Of a stretch of DNA of 64,000 bases, positions 50,911 to 60,369 are shown piece after piece (position 1 is the first letter of the stretch; the number at the start of each line of letters is the position of its first letter). Made by a program: the position numbers and the translations under genes. This stretch comes from Sulfurimonas sp. Its GTDB lineage: Bacteria; Campylobacterota; Campylobacteria; Campylobacterales; Sulfurimonadaceae. The stretch covers positions 156,738 to 220,737 of the forward strand of contig NZ_JAHYJB010000001.1 in the NCBI RefSeq assembly GCF_019429335.1. The letters run 5' to 3'. A model generated the notes under the pieces. That model saw only the letters and a program-made list of their open reading frames with translations. It did not search any database and was not told the origin of the DNA.

Positions 50911-52540
50911 CTAGTTTCTTTTTAACATCCGCCTTAGTAATGCTCTCTCTTTCGTTTAAGACCTCTTCTACATATTTCGTAACGCTCTGCAGAGACTCTA
51001 AAAGATTTCTAGTCTCATCATAAAGCTTCTTCATCAAAATCTCTTTTTCATGCTCTGTAGGGATGAGAGACGAACCCATTCCGTACTCTCCAATCATCTT
51101 CACGACTATCTCTTTTGCCTCGTCCAAATCGCTCTTAGCGCTGCTTGCATGTTCGTTATACTTGATATTACATGCAACTATTCCTGCCAAGAGCATTTTA
51201 ACTCTTGATTCAAGCTCATGTTTAATAAGAGGCTCGTCAGTTGATGGGGTAAGTTTCTCGTTTGAGAGCAACAATTTCTCAAAGGGGAGGTCAAAATATG
51301 TTGCGCAGATTACCTTTGCCGCCTGATACGTAACGCGATAGCGTTTTTGAAGCTCACTCAGCATCTGTAGCTTTTTCTTTCCAAACATTACCTTGTCTTT
51401 TACATTGTGAAAATGCTCTATGGTAACTTGAAAATCGTGCCCTCTTATAGCAAGAAGGGACGCCTCGTTTACAAGAGCCGCGAGTGATGCTCCGTTAAAT
51501 CCTACGGTCATGTTTGCTATTGCATTTACATCCACGTCATTTGGAACTTTGCCCAAGTATTTCAAGAGGATGGAAGCTCTCTCTTTTTTGGTAGGAAGTT
51601 CGACAAATACTCTTCTGTCAAACCTTCCTGCACGAAGAAGTGCCGAGTCTAAGACGTCTATTTTGTTTGTAGCCGCTATGACGATAACGCCGCTTGAGTT
51701 CTCAAAACCGTCCATTTCAGTGAGGAGCTGATTTAGTGTCGCTTCTCTCTCATCACTTCTCTGTCCGTCCCTTTTTTTACCGACTGCATCAATCTCGTCG
51801 ATAAAGATTATAGACGGAGAGTTGTTTTTGGCAGCTATAAAAAGCTCATGAACCCTTTTAGCACCCATACCAACGTATATCTGCACAAAAGATGCACCGC
51901 TCTGATAGTAAAACGGCACACCTGCAGCATTTGCAACCGCTTTAGCTATCATGGTTTTTCCAACTCCAGGAGGTCCCACTAAAAGAACGCCGCGTGGCAT
52001 TCTCGCACCGAAACTCTTGTAGCGTTTTGGCTTTTTCATAAAGTCGATAATCTCTTCGAGCTCTATTTTTACGTCACTTATCCCGCCGATATCGCTAAAT
52101 GTAACGTCGCTTTTTATAGACTCTATGGGCTGTGAGTGTTCAAGAGATGATTTAAATCTACCCTCACTTGTCCTCTCTATATTAAAAACTCTGTTTTTTT
52201 GGAGCCATCTAAACGCAAGCGTGCCAAGCCCTATAAAGAGAATAAAAAAGAGGATATAGATAACTGCGTTTGAGCTATTTTTTACCTTTACCTCATACTC
52301 TGCAAGCATATTTGGGGAAAGCTGTGAGGATGCGATTTTATAAACCTCTTTGTCTGTTTTGAGATATATAAAATATTTTGAAGCAACCACACTCTTAACT
52401 GTGCGGTTCTCCAAAATAGCAGTTGCGTCTTTAAGCGATATCGCCTCAGAGTTGTCTCTTAAAATAGCAAAGAGAACAAGTATAACAATTAAAAAGGCCG
52501 ATGCGTAAAGGGCAACTCTGTTTGTCTTAGACTCTACCAT
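50897..52540 (-). CDS. FtsH-like membrane AAA+ ATPase lacking the protease zinc site
   Basis: A 547-aa homologue of FtsH. The start is the ATG at 52540 (MVESKTNRVALY), with AGAGGAG seven bases upstream. Two membrane helices flank a short periplasmic domain (~10-30, ~92-112). The AAA+ domain is intact: GPPGVGKTMIAKA (Walker A), FIDEIDAVGKKR (Walker B), pore loop SFVQIYVGMG and RAGRFDRRVFVELP. Where FtsH has the HEAGH zinc motif, the sequence reads RVTYQAAKVICATYF, so the metalloprotease is dead. The C-terminal helical domain is otherwise kept (EYGMGSSLI). It probably unfolds or dislocates membrane proteins without degrading them. It overlaps mtaB and bioV. Confidence 0.9.
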   Translation of the reverse strand: MVESKTNRVALYASAFLIVILVLFAILRDNSEAISLKDATAILENRTVKSVVASKYFIYLKTDKEVYKIASSQLSPNMLAEYEVKVKNSSNAVIYILFFILFIGLGTLAFRWLQKNRVFNIERTSEGRFKSSLEHSQPIESIKSDVTFSDIGGISDVKIELEEIIDFMKKPKRYKSFGARMPRGVLLVGPPGVGKTMIAKAVANAAGVPFYYQSGASFVQIYVGMGAKRVHELFIAAKNNSPSIIFIDEIDAVGKKRDGQRSDEREATLNQLLTEMDGFENSSGVIVIAATNKIDVLDSALLRAGRFDRRVFVELPTKKERASILLKYLGKVPNDVDVNAIANMTVGFNGASLAALVNEASLLAIRGHDFQVTIEHFHNVKDKVMFGKKKLQMLSELQKRYRVTYQAAKVICATYFDLPFEKLLLSNEKLTPSTDEPLIKHELESRVKMLLAGIVACNIKYNEHASSAKSDLDEAKEIVVKMIGEYGMGSSLIPTEHEKEILMKKLYDETRNLLESLQSVTKYVEEVLNERESITKADVKKKLDEVL

Positions 52541-53774
52541 GGTTGAACTCCTCTTTTGCTTCATAATCACTTATTTTAACCCAGTTTCCTACCAAATCTT
52601 CATCTGATTCAATCATAATTTTATTAAAATGCTGATCATATCCGACATAGTAGTTATCTTTTTGGCTCTCAATCAGAACATCAAGCTCGCCGCCAAACGC
52701 TTTTCTAAACTCATAGTTCTTAGCTTTTACAACATCTTCAAGTTCATGGAGTCTCTCTTTTGCCACTTTGCCGCCGACTTCCGGTTTCATTGTGGCTGAT
52801 GGTGTACCGTCGCGCTTAGAGTATGTAAAGGCGTGCAGATGTGTAAGCGGAAGCTCTTTTACGTTTCTCATGGCCTCGTCCCAAATCTCACGGCTCTCTC
52901 CAGGATGTCCTGTGATAAAATCCGTTCCTATCGCAAAACCCTTGCTTGCAAGAAGCTCAAAAAGCTCTCTGTCTTGTTTGTAGACATTTCTTCTATTCAT
53001 AAATTTAAGCATCTTAGGCGAAGTGTGCTGAAGTGCAATATGAAGATGACGCTCCAACCACGGTTCATCTAAAATCTCTTTAAACTCATCCGTTATCTGT
53101 ATTGGCTCTACGCTTCCGAGTCTTATACGTCTGACACCGCGGATTTGCGAAATCTTTTTCATCAAAGAGGCAATAGAACTGCCGCTCTTTTGTCCATAGC
53201 TTCCGACGTTTGTTCCGGTTAATATAAACTCTCCGAAACCGTTTGCACCGAGTCTGCTTATCTGCTCAAGAATCTTCTCTTCATCCATGCTTCTTGCATC
53301 GCCGCGAACATAAGGGATAATGCAGTAGGAGCAGCGAAAGTTGCACCCCTCTTGAATCTTTATAAACGCCCTGCTCTTACCAATAAAATCATCTACAACG
53401 CTCTCGTCTATGTGGTTTAAATCACCCGGTTCGTAAAAAGGCTCCTCTTTGCTTAACATCTCATCAATCTTAAGCTTCTCACTCTGACCAAATACGCCTG
53501 AAACACGTCCCTGTTCAAGAAGTTTCTCGCCTTTTGTATGCGCGCCGCAGCCTGTTAAAAATATTTTTGCTCCGCCACTGTTTTCTACATGTGAGATATA
53601 TGAGCGGACATGCGAATCTGCCCCGTTTGTCACTGTGCATGAGTTTACGACTATAACGTCAGCCTCGCTCTCATCTTCGGTAACAATATACTCTTTTGTG
53701 GCGCTCATCATGACTTGAGAGTCATAAAGATTTGTTCTGCACCCGAAAGTTTTAAAAAATATTTTTTTCTTCAT
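52527..53774 (-). CDS. mtaB: tRNA t6A37 methylthiotransferase MtaB
   Basis: Radical-SAM enzyme of 415 aa that adds a methylthio group to t6A37 of tRNA. The N-terminal UPF0004 domain holds one [4Fe-4S] cluster (FKTFGCRTNLYDS, VNSCTVTNGAD, LTGCGAH), and the radical-SAM CxxxCxxC is EGCNFRCSYCIIPYVRG. A TRAM-like C-terminus follows. The FGCRTN start distinguishes it from MiaB. It directly follows the mscS stop and overlaps the FtsH-like gene by 14 nt. Confidence 0.92.
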   Translation of the reverse strand: MKKKIFFKTFGCRTNLYDSQVMMSATKEYIVTEDESEADVIVVNSCTVTNGADSHVRSYISHVENSGGAKIFLTGCGAHTKGEKLLEQGRVSGVFGQSEKLKIDEMLSKEEPFYEPGDLNHIDESVVDDFIGKSRAFIKIQEGCNFRCSYCIIPYVRGDARSMDEEKILEQISRLGANGFGEFILTGTNVGSYGQKSGSSIASLMKKISQIRGVRRIRLGSVEPIQITDEFKEILDEPWLERHLHIALQHTSPKMLKFMNRRNVYKQDRELFELLASKGFAIGTDFITGHPGESREIWDEAMRNVKELPLTHLHAFTYSKRDGTPSATMKPEVGGKVAKERLHELEDVVKAKNYEFRKAFGGELDVLIESQKDNYYVGYDQHFNKIMIESDEDLVGNWVKISDYEAKEEFNHGRV

Positions 53775-55421
53775 CTACACCACTTCCTCGGTTGCAAATG
53801 GCGGAGTTTTTTTAGCACTCTGTTCTAGGTGCAGCATCTGCGTAGGGTATGCTATGGTTATATCATCCTCTGCTAAAAATGCATCAACAATCTCGGTAGA
53901 AATCACGCTTCTTAGGGTTAGTGTCGCATAGGCATTCGTAAGATACCAAGAGCTTATCTTAATGCCGTTTGTTTCAATAAAAGAGAAAATCCTAGGCTCC
54001 ACGTTGCTGTTTTTAAGACTGTAGTTGCTCCTTAATTTATTGAGCTGTTTTCTGGTTATATCGGTGTAGCCCTTTGAGAACTTTTTTGTTATCTCTTTGG
54101 CAAGATGGATTGCTTTTTTATGGTTTGAGTCGTATGTGATTGTTATGTCAACACCGTCCCACACAGTTTTTAGTGAACTGTGTGTGTAATTTGCTATCAT
54201 CCTCGTAAAGACATAGTTGTTTGGTATAAAAATAATTCTTCCGGCTCTTCTGTTCTCCAAAACAGTAGTTAGAGTAATATCCTCTAATATTGTCATTCTA
54301 AGAAGAGATATATCCATAACATCTCCCACATAAGTCATGCCGTCCATATCTACTCGTATTCTGTCTCCCACATGTATGCTTCCGCCAAAAACTATTACAA
54401 GCCAGCCGAGTATGCTCATAAACCAGTCTTTCATGGCAATCGCTATACCGGCAGAGGCAAACCCCAGTATTGTAACAAGATAGCTTACGTTTTCTATGTA
54501 GCTGAAAAACAGAATCAATATAATCAGCGTGAAATTTGCAAAAGTAATAACCTTGTTTGCCATATAGAAGCGCTCATTGTCGGTTATATATTTTTTAACA
54601 AAAAGCTTCACCAAAAAGAAAAAGACAAATACAACCAAAACTATAACGGTAATTTTTACCAATTTAACTATCTGAGACTCAATATCTTTGTCGATATTTA
54701 TCTCTATGATATCAAGTCTTTTTTCATACACGTCAGCCGTAACCTTCATGGTATCCAGTGCTGATTCAAATCTCTCGAGTTGCTTTGTTTTAGTCTCTAG
54801 CTTCTCTTTATATTTGTGCTCAATATCTATAGCCTCTATATGGCTATAGATATTTATCTCGCTCTTTAGCAGTGAGATAATCTCAGCCAACTCATTTTTT
54901 TTCAAAATATAGTCGCTAAAGCCTTTATCAAGAGTTTTGATATGTGAAATTCCGACAAATATATCAAATGGGTTCGTAACAGACGGTATTTCGTCTATAT
55001 TTGGAGGCGTTAAGAGCGTTGAAAACGGAGAGCTGTCTTTTTTCTTCAACTTCTCAATCTGTGATTCAAGTATCTTCTCTCTTGCAACCAGAGCGCTTAA
55101 CTCATCCATCTCGCTAAGATTTTTATCCCTCTTTTTCTGCAGATGCTCAATTCTTTTTATTATCTCTTCAAGGCTCTCTCTAACCTCCAGGGATGTAAGA
55201 TACGAAGCGTAACTCTTAATCCAGACACTGTCTTTTTTTGCTATTTTTTCTTCTATGCTTTTAAGCTCAGAGAGATATAGCGCAATCTTCTCTATATTTA
55301 TATTTTCTTGAGTAACTCTAGCGAGCTCAAGCTCTTCTGCGCTTACTTTTTGTGCAGCTTTTAGGCTCTCTGCAAAAATAAGCGATGAAGTAAGCAAGAG
55401 ATAGAAAAATATTTTTTTCAT
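53775..55421 (-). CDS. MscS-family mechanosensitive channel
   Basis: A 548-aa protein with a signal peptide (FFYLLLTSSLIFAES), a long periplasmic coiled-coil region (residues ~20-235), several membrane helices from ~255, and the MscS pore and upper vestibule: LGFASAGIAIAMKDWFMSILGWLVIVFGGSIHVGDRIRVDMDGMTYVGDVMDISLLRMTIL. The C-terminal domain is intact. It should open under membrane tension and release solutes. It overlaps aroB by 4 nt (ATGA) and abuts mtaB. Confidence 0.92.
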   Translation of the reverse strand: MKKIFFYLLLTSSLIFAESLKAAQKVSAEELELARVTQENINIEKIALYLSELKSIEEKIAKKDSVWIKSYASYLTSLEVRESLEEIIKRIEHLQKKRDKNLSEMDELSALVAREKILESQIEKLKKKDSSPFSTLLTPPNIDEIPSVTNPFDIFVGISHIKTLDKGFSDYILKKNELAEIISLLKSEINIYSHIEAIDIEHKYKEKLETKTKQLERFESALDTMKVTADVYEKRLDIIEINIDKDIESQIVKLVKITVIVLVVFVFFFLVKLFVKKYITDNERFYMANKVITFANFTLIILILFFSYIENVSYLVTILGFASAGIAIAMKDWFMSILGWLVIVFGGSIHVGDRIRVDMDGMTYVGDVMDISLLRMTILEDITLTTVLENRRAGRIIFIPNNYVFTRMIANYTHSSLKTVWDGVDITITYDSNHKKAIHLAKEITKKFSKGYTDITRKQLNKLRSNYSLKNSNVEPRIFSFIETNGIKISSWYLTNAYATLTLRSVISTEIVDAFLAEDDITIAYPTQMLHLEQSAKKTPPFATEEVV

Positions 55422-56470
55422 TGCGCTTTTCCAAATTTATTTAAAACGCACATTACTGTCGCCGTATCGACACTATCGGTAATAACGACTTCGCCTATGC
55501 CCAGAGGAAGAATAAAAGTTATTGCGGAGTCGGAACTCTTTTTGTCCAAAAAGAAAGCTTCGTAAAACTTCTTTACATCCTCTATCTCATAATTTACAGG
55601 TAAATTGTATTTTTGTAAAAGTGCCTTAACTTTAAGCGCCTCTTTCTCGCTCATAAGATTCATCTTGATTGCCATCTCATTTGCCATAACAATTCCGATT
55701 GCAACAGCTTCTCCGTGTAGATACTTTTTGTACCCTGTTTCGTTCTCTATCACATGTCCAAATGTATGCCCGTAATTAAGAGCGGCTCTTAAACCCTGCT
55801 CTTTCTCATCCTGAGAGACAACATTTGCCTTGGTTTGAACAGCCTGTTTTATTGTGTCTTGAAGAACTTGCGGATTGTTCAAATCAGCAACTTCCAAAAA
55901 CTCAAAAAACTCTCTATTAAATGTCACGGCCATTTTTACTATCTCTGCAACTCCCGCGCCAAACTCTCTGTTAGGAAGCGTTGTTAAAAAGTATGGGTCG
56001 ATATATACGGCCTTGGGCTGATGAAATGCGCCGATGAGATTTTTTCCGTACTTGTTGTTAAACCCAGTTTTTCCCCCGACACTCGCATCAACCTGAGAAA
56101 GCAGAGTTGTCGGTATCTGCACAAAATTAATCCCTCTTTGGTATATACTCGCCGCATATCCGGTCATGTCGCCAATAACGCCTCCGCCAAAGGCTATAAG
56201 CATCGATTTACGGTTAAAACGGTGTTCAAAAAGAGAGTTAAGGATAGTATCGATACTCTCCTGATTTTTGTACTCTTCACCATCTTTTAAAGTTATTACA
56301 TGTAACTCTTTTGCGCTGATTTTATCCAAGAGATAATCAAGATGAAGTTTTGAAACAGTAGAGTTCGTAACAACCGCAACTTTCGTATCAAAATGTATCT
56401 TAGGAAGAGTGCCTATCGTTATATCGTATGAGTCGTCTACAACTTTTTTAAGCTCTATGTGTACTTGCAT
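55418..56470 (-). CDS. aroB: 3-dehydroquinate synthase
   Basis: Second step of the shikimate pathway, NAD- and metal-dependent. The 350-aa protein has LKDGEEYKN, FGGGVIGDMTGYAASIYQRGINFVQIPTTLLSQVDASVGGKTGFNNKYGKN, FGAGVAEIVKMAV and the metal-binding histidines in LNYGHTFGHVIENETGYKKYLHGEAV. First gene of an overlapping set aroB-mscS-mtaB-ftsH-like-bioV that I recall in similar order in Helicobacter. Confidence 0.96.
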   Translation of the reverse strand: MQVHIELKKVVDDSYDITIGTLPKIHFDTKVAVVTNSTVSKLHLDYLLDKISAKELHVITLKDGEEYKNQESIDTILNSLFEHRFNRKSMLIAFGGGVIGDMTGYAASIYQRGINFVQIPTTLLSQVDASVGGKTGFNNKYGKNLIGAFHQPKAVYIDPYFLTTLPNREFGAGVAEIVKMAVTFNREFFEFLEVADLNNPQVLQDTIKQAVQTKANVVSQDEKEQGLRAALNYGHTFGHVIENETGYKKYLHGEAVAIGIVMANEMAIKMNLMSEKEALKVKALLQKYNLPVNYEIEDVKKFYEAFFLDKKSSDSAITFILPLGIGEVVITDSVDTATVMCVLNKFGKAQ

Positions 56471-56548
56471 TATTTGTCCAAAAAATTTAATTAAATAAGT
56501 GGATATATAATACTTTAAAAATGGTAAAAAGCGGCTAAATTGGCTGCC

Positions 56549-57955
56549 CTAAATCTGCACCGGAATAAAAATCTGATGTTTATCGTCAAGTTTATGGTAA
56601 AGGCGCTCACTGTCCGTTGAAAAAAACGAATAAATTTTTCTTTTTGTCAATTTTTTTGTAAAAGGCAGAATTTGAAGAAAATCTTCTTTCTTTTTGAGTT
56701 TTTTAATTGGATTTTCACTCTCTTTTATTACCTTGATACTCTTTGAAAAAATGGTGGATAGATTATAATAGTGCTCAATAACCTGCTCTTTTGCGTCTTG
56801 ATGTTCGTTGAGATAGTTGTAAAGCTCAATGTTTAGGCTCATTTGTTCAGATATGTCAAAAATAGTAGACGAGATTTTTTCCAAATCACGGTTTTCGCTT
56901 AGTATTATTGAGGCATCTTTTACGGATGAGAATTTATTCTCGGAGAGTTTTAAAACAGGAACATGTGCCTGATAGAGCGTCTCTCTGGTTTTACAATCGT
57001 CAAACATCTCATTTGGAACTACTACTAAACCTGCATAAAAAGTTTTTATATCGTTAAAAAATCTCTCTTTTTGTCTGAGGATATCATAATCAATATCTAC
57101 GATAATATTTTCGGACCTATACTCTTTAATCTTCCAGATAATATCTATGTCGCTTGGATTTACTATTTTTATAATTAAAGTGTGTCCAAATTTTTCATGC
57201 GCATAGATTGCCCTGTCAATAAAACTAACAACACTCTTATGTTTTACCAAATCCATATCAAGATAGATGTAGATATTTGAGCCAAATGGTTCGGGAAACT
57301 GTCCTAGCTCTCTTTTGATTGCCCTGTAAACAGATTTTAAAACAGCTGGTTCCCCGACTAAAAGCAGAAGGTCGTTTGGCTGAATCATCCTGCGGCGATT
57401 AGGCATAATAAGTTTTCTGTTTCTGTATATCGCAACAATTCGCCACTCTTTTTGCTCAATAACTCCAATATGTTTATAGACAAACGAGCTTCCAAACGGA
57501 ACCAAAACCTCCATTATTTCGCCCTCGCCTATGCCGACGTTTTGAGCTATTACGGGAACGTTTGGCAGATAATCTAGCATTCTTGAGGATAGAATCTCTT
57601 TTGAGTTTATAAGAACAATATTTGAGTCCTCATTTTTGAGATTCCATTTGTTTAAAACTATAATGCGGAGTTGTTTTTTTATACTTCTGATATTTTTTAT
57701 CGTATGTTCGACATCAGCAGGGTTGTCCATGATGATTATTGCCTGAGTAAACTCCATCTTCAGCAGGTTTGCAAGTTTATATAGACTTGTCGGGTCAAAC
57801 TCATAAAACTTCATACGCGATTGATTTACATTTTTATTTTTTTTAGATTTTGCTTGAACGACATAGTACATGTTCTCACTGGTATAGGTGTCCATAACCC
57901 TTTTTATAAAGTGTTCTGCAACCTCACCGTCACTAATAATTAATATTTTTTTCAT
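56549..57955 (-). CDS. TrkA-C/RCK-domain protein (COG3400-like)
   Basis: A 468-aa soluble protein. It opens with a Rossmann-like fold (KKILIISDGEVAEHFIKRVMDTY) but lacks a clean GxGxxG, then has a TrkA C-terminal (RCK_C) segment (IGVIEQKEWRIVAIYRNRKLIMPNRRRMIQPNDLLLLVGEP, residues ~160-215), and a long second half of unknown fold. Proteins of this type occur next to aroB/mscS in Campylobacterota and may gate a potassium channel or sense ligands. No channel gene is adjacent. Upstream of aroB on the same strand, 78 nt apart. Confidence 0.8.
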   Translation of the reverse strand: MKKILIISDGEVAEHFIKRVMDTYTSENMYYVVQAKSKKNKNVNQSRMKFYEFDPTSLYKLANLLKMEFTQAIIIMDNPADVEHTIKNIRSIKKQLRIIVLNKWNLKNEDSNIVLINSKEILSSRMLDYLPNVPVIAQNVGIGEGEIMEVLVPFGSSFVYKHIGVIEQKEWRIVAIYRNRKLIMPNRRRMIQPNDLLLLVGEPAVLKSVYRAIKRELGQFPEPFGSNIYIYLDMDLVKHKSVVSFIDRAIYAHEKFGHTLIIKIVNPSDIDIIWKIKEYRSENIIVDIDYDILRQKERFFNDIKTFYAGLVVVPNEMFDDCKTRETLYQAHVPVLKLSENKFSSVKDASIILSENRDLEKISSTIFDISEQMSLNIELYNYLNEHQDAKEQVIEHYYNLSTIFSKSIKVIKESENPIKKLKKKEDFLQILPFTKKLTKRKIYSFFSTDSERLYHKLDDKHQIFIPVQI

Positions 57956-58004
57956 ATGTCATCTTCTGATTTTTTTTGTATTATATCATTAAAAAAATTT
58001 ACGG

Positions 58005-58496
58005 CTATCTTTTAACAACCTGAGCCCTCTTGACCCACATCTCGCCGTCGGCTTTTTTCCACTTTCTTTTTACAAAATAGCCCGATATCTTAATCCAGCT
58101 GTTTGTCATTACGCTTGAGGTAAAAGATCTCCTCCTCTCCCACTTGTCAATCTTGTTTCCGTCAATCGCATCATAAATAATGCTGTCTGTTTTTAGGCGA
58201 AACGGGCTTGGTTTAAACTCTACAATCTCATCAGCAACAGGAAGTTTTTTTTGATACTCTTCTTTCATCATAAGTTTTGGAAACGAGTATCTGTTTAGAT
58301 TGTCTGTAGAGTCAATAAATTGATTTTTATCTATATTTTCTTTGGATTTCAATAGTATTCTTTGCTCAAATACTATTTTTTCTAGTATTTTAATTTTTTC
58401 TGCCAGTTCCTCATTTTCTACTGCCAACTCTTTTTTTTGAATATTTTGTGAGTATAAAAAAGAAGATATTATTAAAATCAAAAGTGCTATCTTCAC
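58005..58496 (-). CDS. Secreted coiled-coil/SH3-like protein
   Basis: A 163-aa exported protein starting at a GTG that overlaps the trmA stop (GTGA). The signal peptide is MKIALLILIISSFLYSQ. A short coiled coil follows (KELAVENEELAEKIKILEKIV), and the C-terminal third (SSVMTNSWIKISGYFVKRKWKKADGEMWVKRAQVVKR) resembles a bacterial SH3-like fold, suggesting a cell-wall or protein contact in the periplasm. Function unknown. Confidence 0.75.
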   Translation of the reverse strand: MKIALLILIISSFLYSQNIQKKELAVENEELAEKIKILEKIVFEQRILLKSKENIDKNQFIDSTDNLNRYSFPKLMMKEEYQKKLPVADEIVEFKPSPFRLKTDSIIYDAIDGNKIDKWERRRSFTSSVMTNSWIKISGYFVKRKWKKADGEMWVKRAQVVKR

Positions 58497-59611
58497 AAGG
58501 CTATCCTTTTTTTACTGAGTTTAACACCCATCTCTACATGGTGGGTATAAGCAAACTGATCAAAAAGCGCCATATCATAAACATCGTGTGTCTTAGACAA
58601 AATAGCCAAATCTCTAACAAGTGTCTCCGGATTGCATGATATATATATTATATTTTCATATCTTGCCACAAAGCTACATGTAGCTTCATCCATTCCGCTT
58701 CTTGGAGGATCGACAAAGATAGTATTTATCTTATATGCGTCGATATCTATATCTTTCATTCTATTAAAAGCTCTTACGCCATCAAGCGCCTGAACAAAAT
58801 CTTCGACGCTCATTCGTACAAATTCTATGTTATCAACACCGTTTAAAGTCATGTTAGTTTTAGCAGCGTTAATTGAGGATTTTGATATCTCTGTTGCCAA
58901 AATTTTTCTAAACTCCTTGGCAAATGGTATAGTAAAGTTACCTGCACCGCAATATAGTTCAAGCAAATCACCCTGTGTATCAGACAAATTTTTCAACACC
59001 CATCCAATCATCTGCTCATTAACCTTGGAATTTGGCTGCGTAAAGCTGTTTTCTATATAGTTGAATCTAAATTCCGTGCCACCAACATTTAAAATCTCTG
59101 TGACATAGTCCTGTTTTATTACTACTTTTTGCCCTCTGCTGCGTCCGATAATATATATCTCAAGCTCATCTGCAATTTTTGCCGCAACATCTCTCCAAGC
59201 GGAGTCCAAAGCTCTGTGATAAAGAAGTGAAACAACTATCTCACCGCTCTGTGAACTTAAAAAATCAACTCCAAAGAGTTTAAAACCTATACAGTTGTCT
59301 TCTATAGCTTTTAAAAGTTTTGGCATAAGAGCAAATATCGGCTCGCTTACCTGAGGGCACTCATCTATGAAAACTACACCGCTTTTATCTATGCTATTCA
59401 TCGCATAGTAAAGCTTTTCATCAATGTGCCATATCTTAAACTCGCTTCTTGAGCGGTAGTGGCTAAGCGGTGATCTAAAGATTGATATATCGCCACTATA
59501 AAATGGGCTAAACCTCTCTTTGTTTAACTCTGATTTTAAAAAGAGCTGTTTCTCATACCCACCCTCATAGACTACGCACGCACCGCACTTTCCAAAATAT
59601 TTACAATTCAC
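58493..59611 (-). CDS. trmA: tRNA (uracil-5-)-methyltransferase TrmA
   Basis: Makes m5U54 in the T-loop of tRNA. The 372-aa SAM enzyme has ELYCGAGNFTIPFA, FVDPPRSGMDEAT and the catalytic cysteine in IYISCNPETLVRDL. Unusually for a TrmA-length protein, the N-terminus reads CKYFGKCGAC and a further cysteine occurs in DECPQV. This is the four-Cys arrangement of the iron-sulfur cluster in RlmC/RlmD relatives; there is no TRAM domain. Start is GTG with a poor ribosome binding site. Confidence 0.87.
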   Translation of the reverse strand: MNCKYFGKCGACVVYEGGYEKQLFLKSELNKERFSPFYSGDISIFRSPLSHYRSRSEFKIWHIDEKLYYAMNSIDKSGVVFIDECPQVSEPIFALMPKLLKAIEDNCIGFKLFGVDFLSSQSGEIVVSLLYHRALDSAWRDVAAKIADELEIYIIGRSRGQKVVIKQDYVTEILNVGGTEFRFNYIENSFTQPNSKVNEQMIGWVLKNLSDTQGDLLELYCGAGNFTIPFAKEFRKILATEISKSSINAAKTNMTLNGVDNIEFVRMSVEDFVQALDGVRAFNRMKDIDIDAYKINTIFVDPPRSGMDEATCSFVARYENIIYISCNPETLVRDLAILSKTHDVYDMALFDQFAYTHHVEMGVKLSKKRIAL

Positions 59612-59628
59612 ATTATCTACTTTATTAT

Positions 59629-60369
59629 CTATTTAATTGAAGCTATAAGATTGCCGATTAGCAAATTCCATCCGTCTATAAGAATAAAAATAAGTATCTT
59701 GAAGGGCAGCGCTATCATAATAGGCGGCAACATCATCATACCCATAGACATAAGGATTGAGGCAACAACCATATCTATTACCAAAAACGGCAAAAATAGC
59801 AAAAATCCAATCTCAAAAGCCGTCTTTAACTCACTAATTACAAATGCTGGAATAATTATAGAGAGAGGAACATCTGCAACAGTTGTGGGATTTTCCATCT
59901 TTCTGATTCTAAAAAAGAGGGCCAAATCCTTCTCTCTTGTGTTTCTTATCATAAAATTTTTAAACGGCATGGCAGTTTTGTCAAACGCCTCTTCATACCC
60001 GATTTTCTCTTCAATATATGGCTTAATACCCTCTTCGTAGGCTTTTGTGCCGACCGGTTCCATAACAAAAAATGTCAAAATCATCGCAAGCATAACAAGA
60101 AGCTGCGTCGGTGGAACCTGCTGTGTACCCAAAGCTTGGCGTAAAAAGCCAAAGACTATTACAAATCTAGTAAATGTAGTCATGACAAGAACCATGCTTG
60201 GCGCCAAGAAAAGCAGTGTTAAAAGAACAAGTACATTCAGGGAACTAACCAGCTGCTGAGGGGTGTTCGGAGCCGATAGCTCAAAATTCATAGTCGGTAT
60301 AGTAACGCTCTCGGCACCAAAGAGAGAAGCCATGCCAAGAGTGGCAACCAACAAAAAAAGTCTAAACAT
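59629..60369 (-). CDS. fliP: Flagellar export gate protein FliP
   Basis: Core membrane component of the flagellar type III export gate. The 246-aa protein has a signal peptide (FLLVATLGMASLFGA), then LLFLAPSMVLVMTTFTRFVIVFGFLRQALGTQQVPPTQLLVMLAMILTFFVM and VVASILMSMGMMMLPPIMIALPFKILIFILIDGWNLLIG, both family signatures. The start overlaps the motB stop as TAATG. Genes for FliQ and FliR are not adjacent. Confidence 0.96.
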   Translation of the reverse strand: MFRLFLLVATLGMASLFGAESVTIPTMNFELSAPNTPQQLVSSLNVLVLLTLLFLAPSMVLVMTTFTRFVIVFGFLRQALGTQQVPPTQLLVMLAMILTFFVMEPVGTKAYEEGIKPYIEEKIGYEEAFDKTAMPFKNFMIRNTREKDLALFFRIRKMENPTTVADVPLSIIIPAFVISELKTAFEIGFLLFLPFLVIDMVVASILMSMGMMMLPPIMIALPFKILIFILIDGWNLLIGNLIASIK

